Below are positions 52,135 through 60,066 of a stretch of 64,000 nt of DNA, piece after piece. The DNA lies in the NCBI RefSeq assembly GCF_014193255.1, contig NZ_JACHZB010000012.1:1-64000 (forward strand). The letters are read 5' to 3'. The number at the start of each line of letters is the position of its first letter. Positions within the stretch are counted from its first letter, which is position 1. The notes beneath the pieces are model-generated. The model was given only the letters and a program-made list of their open reading frames with translations, was not told where the DNA came from and made no database searches. A program made the translations under genes and the position numbers. Source of the DNA: Rhizobium sp. BK196 (GTDB taxonomy: Bacteria; Pseudomonadota; Alphaproteobacteria; Rhizobiales; Rhizobiaceae).

Positions 52135-52661
52135 AGCGCGATCTCCTCGGGCTTGATCTCGAGGCGGTGATCCCAGCCCAAGCGGAGAACGCGGACGGTC
52201 GCGGCGATGGTGACGATGGACACCAGCACCGCGCCGATCGACAGCGAGTAATAGCCGATACTGTTCGGAAGCTGCAGAACGGGGCTGTGTTCTGCCCCGG
52301 CAATCTCGGCCACCACGGTCGCCTGATATGCCAGCACCAGAAATGCGGCGACGCTGATCGCGTTTGCTGTGATGAGGGCCGTCGTCCGACCACTGCCGTC
52401 GAGCTTTTCGTAGAGCCATTCGACGGCCATATGCCCGCCCGCATGGGCCGCAATGATGATCCCCGCGATGATGAACCATGGAAACATCAGCATCGGCAGC
52501 TCCTGGGCGAAGGACAGTCCTCCGCTCGCCGACGCATATCGGGCAACGACATTGGCCGTGGTGACCACCGTCAGCGCGATGCCACTGACGATGATGACCA
52601 TGCGCGCAAAGATAACGATGATGCCGGCGACCAGATCGACGGCTGAATAGAACCTGCTCAT
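52131..52661 (-). CDS. TRAP transporter small permease (DctQ)
   Basis: The 176-residue, four-helix membrane protein reads MSRFYSAVDLVAGIIVIFAR, SFAQELPMLMFPWFIIAGII and AHAGGHMAVEWLYEKL, all DctQ features. It completes the TRAP transporter between dctP (26-base gap) and dctM (4-base overlap). Confidence 0.9.
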   Translation of the reverse strand: MSRFYSAVDLVAGIIVIFARMVIIVSGIALTVVTTANVVARYASASGGLSFAQELPMLMFPWFIIAGIIIAAHAGGHMAVEWLYEKLDGSGRTTALITANAISVAAFLVLAYQATVVAEIAGAEHSPVLQLPNSIGYYSLSIGAVLVSIVTIAATVRVLRLGWDHRLEIKPEEIAL

Positions 52662-52687
52662 GGGGCCTCCGGATCGTGAGAGGAGCC

Positions 52688-53695
52688 TCAGCCCCTCGCA
52701 GCCGCTTCCACCTGGGTGACAAAATCGCCGAAAGGCTTCTTCTTCCAGCTGTCAGCGACGGACGCTGTCGCCTTGACGAAAGCGTCATGGTCGACTTCCA
52801 CAACCTCGACGGCGGAGTTCTTCTTGAAGTTCTCGAGCACGTCAGCGGCCTTCTCGCTCGAGAGCTTCCGCTGAAGAGCACCTGCCTCCTTTGCCGCGGC
52901 CTTTACCGCCTCTAAATCAGACCCCAACCGGGCCTGAGCGATCTTCGACATCAGGAACGGTGTGGATTCCCATTTGTGGGCGGTTAGGCTGATGTATTTG
53001 TTGACCTCGTGAAGTTTCGAGCTCTCGATATTGGCGAGCGGATTCTCCTGCCCATCGACAACGCCCTGCTGCAAGGCGATGTAGAGCTCGCCGAAGGCGA
53101 TTTGTTCGGTGCCTGCTCCCAATGCCTGGAAGATGTCGATGGTCATCGGATCGGCCGGCGTCCTGATCTTCATGCCCGCCAGGTCGGCAGGCGAAGTCAC
53201 TTTGCGCTTCGAGTTCGTCAGGTGCCGGATGCCGTTGTCCCACCAGTCCAGGGGAACGACGCCCACCGCCTCGAACCGCTTGTTGAGTTCGGTCCCGACC
53301 GGGCCATTGAGCACGGCTATCGCTTGGTCGGTGTCCTCGAACAGGAAGGGTAGGCCGAGCGCGCTGAGCTCCGGTACGATCGCGGACGTGGCACCCTGGC
53401 TGTTGGCCGTGAAATCAAGCGCGCCCGTCCTGAGGCTGGTGAGCATCGCGGAGTCGCTGCCAAGCGTCTCGGCGCCTGCGACGTTGATCTGGATACGACC
53501 TTCGGTCTTCTGCTTGAGGAGTTCCGCGAACTTATCCGCGGCCACGGCTCTGGGATTGCCGGGAGCCGCGCCATGGCCAAGGGTCAAGGTCGTGGCGGCA
53601 GCGCTGGCGGATCGGCTTGAAAGAACGATTGCCGGGGCCGCGAGCGCAGCAGTGGCGGTCGCCAGGAAAAATCTTCTGTTCATCTGCAAGCTCAT
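52688..53695 (-). CDS. TRAP transporter solute-binding protein (DctP)
   Basis: ATG 53695 is five bases after GGAGG and gives 335 residues; two earlier in-frame ATGs are less well placed. The N-terminus (NRRFFLATATAALAAPAIVL) is a signal peptide with an RR pair, possibly Tat. The mature protein has the DctP features EQIAFGELYIALQQGVVDGQ, ENPLANIESSKLHEVNKYIS and LADLAGMKIRTP-type (SPADLAGMKIRTPADPM), including the Arg that binds carboxylates. This points to an acidic ligand such as a sugar acid. Confidence 0.93.
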   Translation of the reverse strand: MSLQMNRRFFLATATAALAAPAIVLSSRSASAAATTLTLGHGAAPGNPRAVAADKFAELLKQKTEGRIQINVAGAETLGSDSAMLTSLRTGALDFTANSQGATSAIVPELSALGLPFLFEDTDQAIAVLNGPVGTELNKRFEAVGVVPLDWWDNGIRHLTNSKRKVTSPADLAGMKIRTPADPMTIDIFQALGAGTEQIAFGELYIALQQGVVDGQENPLANIESSKLHEVNKYISLTAHKWESTPFLMSKIAQARLGSDLEAVKAAAKEAGALQRKLSSEKAADVLENFKKNSAVEVVEVDHDAFVKATASVADSWKKKPFGDFVTQVEAAARG

Positions 53696-53754
53696 TTCAT
53701 CCTCCATCATAAGCTTGTTTAAACGGCCGGCATCTCCTCAACCGGCCGAGGTCG

Positions 53755-54792
53755 TCAGGTCGAGAGCCAGGCCTTCACCGCCTCCGTCACCTTCAGGGTC
53801 GATAGCCCGTATTGGTCATGGAGCGTCGGCAAGGCGCCCGCCTCCAGGAACTGGTCGGGCAGGCCGATCTGGCGGAAGGCCGGCGGTGCGACGCCGGCGC
53901 GCAACAGCGTCCCGGCGACTGCCTCTCCAAGGCCGCCTATGACGGTATGGTTCTCCGCCACGACCACCAGCCGTCCGCCTTTGCGGCACTCGGCGACGAT
54001 CGTCGCCTCATCGAGCGGCTTTATGGTCGGGACGTGCAGGACGGCAACGTCGACGCCGTCGTTTCGAAGCTGCGTGGCAGCCTCGAGCGCGCGCATCGTC
54101 ATCAGGCCCGACGAGATGATGAGCGTGTCCTTGCCATCCCGAAGGAGCTTGGCCTTGCCGAGTTCGAACTTGTAGCCGTATTCCTCCAGAACCAGCGGAA
54201 CGTTGCCGCGCAGCAGGCGCATGTAGACTGGCCCCTTATGGGCGGCGATCGCCGGAACTGCCTGCTCTATTTCGCTCGCGTCGCACGGATCGACGATTGT
54301 CAGCTTCGGCATGCCGCGGAACATTGCGAGATCTTCCGTCGCCTGGTGGCTCGGCCCATATCCCGTCGTCAGGCCCGGAAGGGCGCAGACGATCTTCACA
54401 TCAAGCATCTCCTCGGCGATCGCCAGGCAGATGAAGTCGTAGGCCCGTCGGGACGCGAAGACGGCATATGTCGTCACCCAAGGCTGAAAGCCTTCGCGCG
54501 CCATTCCCGCCGCCGACATCATCAGCAACTGTTCCGCCATCCCCATCTGATAGAAGCGGTCGGGATGGGCAGCGCGGAACACATGAAGGTCCGTGTATTT
54601 CGCAAGGTCGGCGGACATGCCGACAACACGCTCGTCCTTCCGCGCCAGGGCGGCAAGCGCGTTGCCGAAGGGTGCCGGTCTCGTCGGCTGATCGGGTCCG
54701 GCGATCGATGCGATCATCGCCGACGTCGTGAGCCGGGGCTTGTCGATGCCGCTTTCAAGATGCGCAGGCCGGATGTACTTCGAACGCCTCAT
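53755..54792 (-). CDS. Split transketolase, C-terminal subunit
   Basis: The 345-residue protein holds the pyrimidine-binding and C-terminal domains of a transketolase: MAEQLLMMSAAGMAREGFQP (with the Glu that activates thiamine diphosphate), HQATEDLAMFRGMPKLTIVD (His for substrate), VAVLHVPTIKPLDEATIV and VVAENHTVIGGLGEAVA. ATG 54792 overlaps the stop of the N-terminal subunit gene (ATGA). Together they form one heteromeric enzyme transferring two-carbon units. Split forms are typical of dedicated catabolic operons such as apulose-phosphate or sulphosugar pathways. Confidence 0.92.
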   Translation of the reverse strand: MRRSKYIRPAHLESGIDKPRLTTSAMIASIAGPDQPTRPAPFGNALAALARKDERVVGMSADLAKYTDLHVFRAAHPDRFYQMGMAEQLLMMSAAGMAREGFQPWVTTYAVFASRRAYDFICLAIAEEMLDVKIVCALPGLTTGYGPSHQATEDLAMFRGMPKLTIVDPCDASEIEQAVPAIAAHKGPVYMRLLRGNVPLVLEEYGYKFELGKAKLLRDGKDTLIISSGLMTMRALEAATQLRNDGVDVAVLHVPTIKPLDEATIVAECRKGGRLVVVAENHTVIGGLGEAVAGTLLRAGVAPPAFRQIGLPDQFLEAGALPTLHDQYGLSTLKVTEAVKAWLST

Positions 54793-55628
54793 GCTTCCGC
54801 TCCCGCATCGATGATTCTGAGGGCCTCGGCCCATTCGTGGGGTTCCACGCGCAGGAAGTGGTTTCGATCGCGTGCCTCGAGGAAGGGCACTCCCTTCGCC
54901 ATTTTCGTGTCGCAGATGATGATGCGGGGCTTGGCCTCGGCGTGATGACGAGCTGCGTCGAACGCCTTTACGAGCGCATTGAGATCGTTGCCATCGACCC
55001 GCTGGACGAACCAGCCGAAGGCCTCGAATTTGGAGCCGAGCGGTTCGAAATTGAGGACGCCGATCGAGGGCCCGTCGGCCTGCATCTGATTGACGTCGAC
55101 GATGCCGATCAGATTGTCGAGTTTGTAGGAGCCGGCGGACATCGCGGCCTCCCAGGTGGAACCCTCGTCAAGTTCGCCGTCGGAAAACAGATTATAAACA
55201 AAGGAAGAGGACTTCTTCCGCTTCAGCGCCAAGGCCATGCCGACCGCGATGCCAAGTCCGTGTCCGAGCGATCCGCCGGTGATTTCCATGCCGGGCGTGT
55301 AGGCGGCCATGCCGGACATCGGCAGCCGGCTGTCGTCCGTGCCGTAGGTCTCCAACTCGTCCTCGGGAATGATCTTGGCTTCGATCAGAGCAGCGTAAAG
55401 CGCAATCGCATAGTGGCCGATCGACAGCAGGAACCTGTCGCGGCCTTCCCATTCCGGATCTTCCGGCCGGTAGTTCGTGGCGTGGAAGTAGGATACGGCA
55501 AGGACGTCGGCGACGCCGAGCGCCTGGGCGATGTAACCCTGCCCCTGCACTTCGCCCATACGCAGCGCGTGACGGCGGATGCGCCGGGCGCGCTCTGTCA
55601 GGCTGATATTGTGGCCAATCTGGCTCAT
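54789..55628 (-). CDS. Split transketolase, N-terminal (thiamine diphosphate) subunit
   Basis: The 279-residue subunit has YFHATNYRPEDPEWEGRDRF and LLSIGHYAIALYAAL (His residues of the active site), GGSLGHGLGIAVGMALALKR and the metal/thiamine-diphosphate motif LFSDGELDEGSTWEA...VDVNQMQADG. The length is normal for the N-half of a split enzyme. The gene is second in the operon, 23 bases after the SDR gene. Confidence 0.92.
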   Translation of the reverse strand: MSQIGHNISLTERARRIRRHALRMGEVQGQGYIAQALGVADVLAVSYFHATNYRPEDPEWEGRDRFLLSIGHYAIALYAALIEAKIIPEDELETYGTDDSRLPMSGMAAYTPGMEITGGSLGHGLGIAVGMALALKRKKSSSFVYNLFSDGELDEGSTWEAAMSAGSYKLDNLIGIVDVNQMQADGPSIGVLNFEPLGSKFEAFGWFVQRVDGNDLNALVKAFDAARHHAEAKPRIIICDTKMAKGVPFLEARDRNHFLRVEPHEWAEALRIIDAGAEA

Positions 55629-55651
55629 GTCGGTGTCTCTCCAGATAGACC

Positions 55652-56413
55652 TCAGTGGATCAGCATGCCGCCGTTAACGTCGATGACCGCGCCGGTGACG
55701 TAGGCGGACAGATCCGAGGCGAGGAACAGGTAGATATTCGCGACGTCGGCGGCCTCTCCGAGCCGGCTCAGAGGGATGCCCCTGATGATGTCGGCGCGCA
55801 TCTCATCGGTAAGTTTGCCACCGGTGATATCTGTCTGGATGAGCCCAGGCGTGACGGAGTTGACGCGAATGCCGGCTGGACCAAATTCGCGGGCCATCGC
55901 TTTAGCGAGGCCGAGCACGCCTGCCTTGGCTGCGGAATAATGAGGCCCGCCGAAGATGCCGCCGCCACGCTGTGCCGATACCGAGGACATGCAGGCAATC
56001 GATCCGCCGCCATTGTCGCGCATGTAGGGGATGAAGGCCTGACTCAGGAAGAGCACACCGGTCATGTTGACCGCCACGATCCGCTGCCAGTCGGCTTCGG
56101 TGATATCGAGCGTGGTAACGGGCTGGGTGATGCCGGCATTGTTGATCAGCGCGTTTACCGAACCGAACGAGGCGATCACCTTGGATGCGGCATCGGCGCA
56201 GGACGACTTTTCGGCGACGTCGCAGCGCAGGCCGACATGGTTGCCAGACTTGACGCTCGGCAGCGCCGCGGCGGCCTCCGCAGCGGCGTCAGCATCGATA
56301 TCGAGGATGGCGACGCGGGCGCCATGCTCGGCGAAAAGCTGCGCCGTTGCACGGCCGATGCCGCGCCTGCTCGCCGCGCCAGAAATGACCGCGGTCTTCC
56401 CATTCAGTAGCAT
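55652..56413 (-). CDS. SDR-family dehydrogenase, first gene of the catabolic operon
   Basis: From ATG 56413 (after GGGAGGAGATTAC) the 253-residue oxidoreductase has the NAD(P)-binding ISGAASRRGIGRATAQLF loop, Asp39-type NAD preference (VAILDIDADAA), NNAG (LINNAGITQP), and the catalytic Ser-Tyr-Lys set (MSSVSAQ, GGPHYSAAKAGVLGLAKAMA). It ends VTGAVIDVNGGMLIH. Probably oxidises a hydroxyl of the imported polyol or sugar acid to feed the transketolase. Confidence 0.9.
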   Translation of the reverse strand: MLLNGKTAVISGAASRRGIGRATAQLFAEHGARVAILDIDADAAAEAAAALPSVKSGNHVGLRCDVAEKSSCADAASKVIASFGSVNALINNAGITQPVTTLDITEADWQRIVAVNMTGVLFLSQAFIPYMRDNGGGSIACMSSVSAQRGGGIFGGPHYSAAKAGVLGLAKAMAREFGPAGIRVNSVTPGLIQTDITGGKLTDEMRADIIRGIPLSRLGEAADVANIYLFLASDLSAYVTGAVIDVNGGMLIH

Positions 56414-56531
56414 GTAATCTCCTCCCGATGCGTCCCGAGCATCTGGCAAATCTTTGACAAGTCAGTTGGCTTGCGGGTTCGAAACTGATCGAGTTGACGC
56501 CGTTCGACAAACGCGAAGTTTACAACGGTGG

Positions 56532-56546
56532 GTGAATCTGGTTCAC
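56532..56546. promoter_or_regulatory. Inverted repeat upstream of lysR (candidate LysR site)
   Basis: GTGAA-TCTGG-TTCAC (56532-56546) is a perfect dyad 7 bases before the lysR start, within the 140-base divergent region to the ten-gene operon. A likely autoregulatory or operon-control site. Confidence 0.5.
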
Positions 56547-56553
56547 TAATCCG

Positions 56554-57426
56554 ATGTTGCAGATGGCCTCCCTCTCCGCGGTCCGCATCTTTGAAGCCGC
56601 AGCCAGGCTGGCGTCTTTTCGCGCTGCAGCCGAGGAGCTGCACCTGTCACCAAGCGCCGTAAGTCATGCCATTGCAAAGCTCGAGCGTGACCTTGGCATC
56701 TCCCTCTTCGAGCGCAGCACGCGAAAGGTCACCTTGACACTGGCGGGGCAGACGCTCCTCTCCCATGCCTCCAATGCCTTTGAAGAGCTTCGTCGCGGTG
56801 TTGAGATGATTTCATCCAACAAGACCCACCTGCTGCGGGTTCACTGCGCGCCTAGCTACGCGGCGCAGGTGCTCTCGGCACGTCTTCCCGACTTCCTGGG
56901 CAAGAATGAGGGGGTTGAGGTCCGGGTGGCGGCGAGCACAAACTATGCGCGTTTCGTGGACGGCCTCTTCGATGTCGACATCGTTTACGGCGAACCATCG
57001 AACAGAGAAGATCTGATCGTCGTGCCGCTTGGAGAAGAAATCATTTCTCCGCTGTGTTCTCCAAAGATGGCTGAACGACTGAAAAACCCGCGCGACCTGG
57101 CGCGCCTTCCCCTCATCCGCAGCGACCTGAAAAGGATTCAATGGATCGACTGGTTCGAACTCAACAATCTCGGCCCCCCGCCCCTCCCCGCCATGAGCTT
57201 CGATAGAAGCTTTCTGGCAGTCGACGCCGCAGCGAACGGACTGGGAGTGGCGTTGGAGTCCAACACTCTGGCAAGGCGCGAGCTCGACAGCGGGCGTCTG
57301 GTTCGCCCGTTCAGCAACAGCCGTGACAACCGCTACATCGGCCACTACCTCGCCTATCCGAAGGCCGGCAGCCAACGGAGGCTATCGAAGATTTTCGCAG
57401 ACTGGCTTACGTCGCAGGTTTTTTGA
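56554..57426 (+). CDS. LysR regulator (GcvA-like) of the catabolic operon
   Basis: The 290-residue protein begins MLQMASLSAVRIFEAAARLA, with FRAAAEELHLSPSAVSHAIA, KLERDLGISLFERSTRKVTL (winged helix), and a GcvA-type effector domain (LLRVHCAPSYAAQVLSARLP, FDVDIVYGEPSNREDLIVV). It is divergent from the SDR-headed operon, so it is its probable regulator. The first ATG (56554) and the ATG at 56563 (MASLSAV) are both possible. Confidence 0.9.
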   Translation: MLQMASLSAVRIFEAAARLASFRAAAEELHLSPSAVSHAIAKLERDLGISLFERSTRKVTLTLAGQTLLSHASNAFEELRRGVEMISSNKTHLLRVHCAPSYAAQVLSARLPDFLGKNEGVEVRVAASTNYARFVDGLFDVDIVYGEPSNREDLIVVPLGEEIISPLCSPKMAERLKNPRDLARLPLIRSDLKRIQWIDWFELNNLGPPPLPAMSFDRSFLAVDAAANGLGVALESNTLARRELDSGRLVRPFSNSRDNRYIGHYLAYPKAGSQRRLSKIFADWLTSQVF

Positions 57427-57577
57427 CAATATGTTTGTCCTCCCGACAAAGCGGGGCATTGGGACCGTCTTAACTCATCAACACCGCGTCGTATATGACA
57501 ACGGACCTGTTTATTGCGTCATCCTGGATGACAGCTGAATGCGGGCCGAACCTACAGGCCTCGTCTACACCAAGCGG

Positions 57578-58009
57578 TCACGATGTCCGATTTGAACCGA
57601 GGCTACCTGGTCTATAGCCATCGTCATATCCCCCAGTCACCGCCGCAAGCATCCCCGGGAGCTCTTCGGCCAGGAAGTCGAGGAAAGCCCTCACCGCTGG
57701 CACGAGGCCCCTGCGGGACGGAAACACGGCATGAAGACCGTGCGCGTGCAATCGATAATGCGGCAAGACCTTCACCAGGCGGCCGTCGGTCGCTCGCCCT
57801 TGCTCGCAGAAGCCGATTAGGGTTCCCCATACCGGAATTCCAAGCAGGAAAGGACGGGTGCCATCAATCGGATCGAGGACCCACTGACAGGCTCCAGCTC
57901 CCGTGACGCCGTACTCTTCACCGACAATGCTGTGATCGGGAAACTCCTCGGAAATCAGCCCGAATGCGCGTCGCTGGGAGTATCTTGAACAAGCAGAACA
58001 GGGCGACAT
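57578..58009 (-). pseudogene. In-frame chimera of an inositol-phosphatase fragment and a LysR C-terminus
   Basis: Residues ~12-73 read AFGLISEEFPDHSIVGEEYG, then WVLDPIDGTRPFLLGIPVWG, TLIGFCEQGRA. This is the metal-binding core (GEEYG, DPIDGT) of HisN/inositol-monophosphatase proteins. From ~75 the text changes to GRLVKVLPHYRLHAHGLHAV, FPSRRGLVPAVRAFLDFLAE, the unmistakable end of a LysR effector domain. The join lies near 57790. Neither half is complete, so this is a recombination scar, although the frame is open. The start has no good context. Confidence 0.75.
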
Positions 58010-58112
58010 AAGAGGTCACGTCTATCGCCTGCAAGTTGCCCTAGATGACGTCATCATCGCAGGAGATGGGTGGAGTATCACGGTTCCAGAGAACCCCAGC
58101 GCGCGCCCCACA

Positions 58113-58568
58113 GTGCGGACGAGTGCTGCAGCAGATGTTCAGTGCCCCGTGTTCGACTCGGATTTCCTTGAAGAAGCACTCAGCCTGGCCAATGATCGGG
58201 TGGCGCAAGTCCGCGGCAAAATCTCGACCGACTGGCCAAGGAGGTCGACGAGGCCCGATGGAAAGGGGCGATCTCGCCACCCACTGTGGGACCGCGACTC
58301 CGACACCTGGTTTTGCTTGCATTGTAACGGGAAGATTACGGGTGTTCAGATCGCACAAAATCTGTGGCATTGCCCTGCATGTGGCGCTTCCCCAGTCGAC
58401 ATTTTCGATACTGCCTTCTGGTGCGAAGATGAAGGCAAGTCGCTCCCCCCGATTGGCGCAAAGGGAAAATCGAACAGCAGCAAGCCTGACTTTCAGGTAG
58501 TCGACGACCGTCCAAAACTTGAGTTGAGCGAACGCAACATCGTGCTTCTGAAGCGCACTGTTAGATGA
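58113..58568 (+). CDS. Unknown protein with a zinc-ribbon (5' end unclear)
   Basis: Read from GTG 58113, the 151-residue product has two CxxC-type pairs (WFCLHCNGKITG and HCPACGASPVDIF) 17 residues apart, a probable zinc ribbon, plus FDTAFWCEDEGKSLPP. The same frame is open ~150 bases further upstream with protein-like content (RRWEYLEQAEQGDIRGHVYR, LQVALDDVIIAGDGWSITVP) but no ATG. The gene may have lost its 5' end at the chimera junction near 57.9 kb. No family recognised. Confidence 0.5.
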   Translation: MRTSAAADVQCPVFDSDFLEEALSLANDRVAQVRGKISTDWPRRSTRPDGKGRSRHPLWDRDSDTWFCLHCNGKITGVQIAQNLWHCPACGASPVDIFDTAFWCEDEGKSLPPIGAKGKSNSSKPDFQVVDDRPKLELSERNIVLLKRTVR

Positions 58569-58590
58569 TTCGACGGACGTAAGCGAACGG

Positions 58591-58863
58591 TTGGGGGCGC
58601 TCCTGGCCGAAATCACCGTCGATGAAGACAACGACGTGTGGATCTCACTCGAAGAGGATTTGTGGCCGGATCATAAGGAGCCAACTCAGGCGATCAAGGT
58701 CGCAGCACAGCTCGGTATCGAAATTGAGTTGGAGACCATGCGGTCAAAGATACCTTTTCACTGGCCAGGTCTGGGCGAACTGACCTCAAGCACCACCGAA
58801 TACACGCAGATGTTGCTCGATGCGTATGCGCAGTATGCGGCACCCTCGGATAGCAAATCGTAA
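58591..58863 (+). CDS. Unknown acidic protein (90 aa)
   Basis: The only start is TTG 58591 without a strong ribosome-binding site. The product is acidic and well ordered in appearance: LLAEITVDEDNDVWISLEED, LWPDHKEPTQAIKVAAQLGI, LETMRSKIPFHWPGLGEL. It follows the zinc-ribbon frame by 22 bases in another frame, so a frameshift within one longer gene is as likely as two genes. It ends near a 9-bp-stem hairpin. No family recognised. Confidence 0.4.
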   Translation: MGALLAEITVDEDNDVWISLEEDLWPDHKEPTQAIKVAAQLGIEIELETMRSKIPFHWPGLGELTSSTTEYTQMLLDAYAQYAAPSDSKS

Positions 58864-58873
58864 TCCGTCCCGG

Positions 58874-58910
58874 CCAACCTCCTCGATTGAAGATCTATTG
58901 GGGAGGTTGG
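58874..58910. terminator. Inverted repeat after the unknown acidic gene
   Basis: CCAACCTCC (58874-58882) and GGAGGTTGG (58902-58910) form a perfect 9-bp stem with a 19-base loop, 11 bases after the stop. No T-run follows, so it may be a weak terminator or a processing signal. Confidence 0.4.
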
Positions 58911-59182
58911 TCGCGACAATGGATGCACTCTGCCCTCTTCGAAAAGTAGGTGGTCTTGCATCTCATCCGAGGAGCGCGGTTTTTCGGGGGCAAAGCCGGG
59001 CAGTTGAGGAGATTCGAACCAGCGACCCGGCTACCTACGTTGTCGTTGCGCACGGCTTGTAGCACCAACTTGAGGAATCGACCTACTTTAGGATCGTCTA
59101 CGGCCTATGTTGAACTGTGGTTCATGTGGTTCTCGGGAGTTACTCGACTAAGCCGCCCCTCGTGCTAGGACAAGTGACCCTA
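58911..59182. other. Intergenic with a tRNA-like scrap
   Basis: No gene. Read on the minus strand, 59006-59030 resembles the TpsiC-loop region of a tRNA (GGTTCGAATC) but its stem bases do not pair and no complete cloverleaf is present. Confidence 0.35.
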
Positions 59183-59487
59183 TCAGGGTCCATTTTTGAA
59201 GGAGATCAGAATCGTCCCTGGCGGCATCTCCTTGGCGTCCAAGTCTGCCGTATCAAAGGGGTGCGCACCGTCACCGAGAAACGAGTCGATCATGACCTGT
59301 CGTTCTTCCGAGTTTTGCCATGACTGTTGAGGGAACCGCATCATCGGGAAGTCTGCGACGCCCTCGTACTCTACGACAATGCCCGCCAGGATCGTGACGC
59401 CATGTGCAAGAGATGTTGCGAAGCCAAAAGTCTCTATCCTGGATGCGGCGTACTCGTGAATGTTGCTAATCAGCGCGAGAGTCGCGT
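59183..59487 (-). CDS. 5'-truncated hypothetical protein
   Basis: The minus-strand frame reads coherently from about 59488: HEYAASRIETFGFATSLAHG, VTILAGIVVEYEGVADFPMM, RFPQQSWQNSEERQVMIDSF and GDGAHPFDTADLDAKEMPPG. No start codon lies near this point; the frame runs back into an mprF-like fragment and so looks like the end of a gene whose 5' part was replaced. Function unknown. Confidence 0.45.
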
Positions 59488-59499
59488 TGGTGCCGGCCG

Positions 59500-59740
59500 A
59501 TATCCTCAGGCGAAATCCCAAGCCTCGTATAGGCACGGTAATGGATCGCCCCGCCTGACAATGCACCGAAACCGGCAGTATTGCCGACCGCATAGGCGCT
59601 GAAGGCGGTGAGCGCGACATGCGGAAAAGGCAGCCGCTTGCCGATATAGTCGGCAGAAAGCTCAGCGCCGTGCAGAGCAAGGCGAGCAGGATCGAGCTCG
59701 GTCGGGTTGCCGCGAGGGCCTCGACCCGATGGAAAGGATC
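59500..59740 (-). pseudogene. MprF/LpiA-like (lysyl-phosphatidylglycerol flippase) fragment
   Basis: Two minus-strand frames continue each other: LAATRPSSILLALLCTALSF (about 59740-59668), then after a frameshift IGKRLPFPHVALTAFSAYAV, GNTAGFGALSGGAIHYRAYT, RLGISPEDIGR (to 59500). The YAVGNTxGFGxLSGGAxxxRxY pattern is that of the MprF flippase membrane domain. The start, most of the flippase and all of the synthase domain are absent. Confidence 0.6.
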
Positions 59741-59750
59741 GATACCGTGA

Positions 59751-60066
59751 TGAGCTTCTGAAGCATGAAAACCTCCATGTGCTTCCTTGGTTTCATCAGG
59801 GAAAACTTGAGGCGCAGCGCGAGGTTCCGCTCATCACGAATAAGTTTCGACCGATATGCCAGTTCTGATGCGCGGAAGACATTTCCTCAGACGCCCTCTG
59901 CGTGTAAAGAATTTTCGCGTTGCCAAGTTTTCTAAAACCATTGCGAGCTTTTTTAATGGCCACTTCCCTACCCCACCGTCCTGCGCCAACGTTTCGGGGA
60001 TCGTTTGGGACGCCGAGAACCGATGGAAGCCACTGGAATCACCGGATATTTCCCGGCAGGAGGTTC
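59751..60066. other. Intergenic upstream of the autotransporter gene
   Basis: No gene. The AT-rich part (59905-59960) probably contains the promoter of the autotransporter gene. I could not assign its elements. Confidence 0.35.

Noticed and set aside
52135..52881. Long N-terminal extension of the TRAP large permease reading frame
   Set aside because: It runs through dctQ in another frame, has no conserved content, and ATG 52134 gives a full-length DctM with the usual 4-base overlap.
53812..54945. Long open frame antisense to the transketolase genes
   Set aside because: High-GC shadow of real coding sequence on the other strand; His/Arg-rich composition and no domain.
59006..59030. tRNA-like T-loop on the minus strand
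   Set aside because: The TTCGAAT loop is there but the stem does not pair and no anticodon or acceptor stem can be folded.
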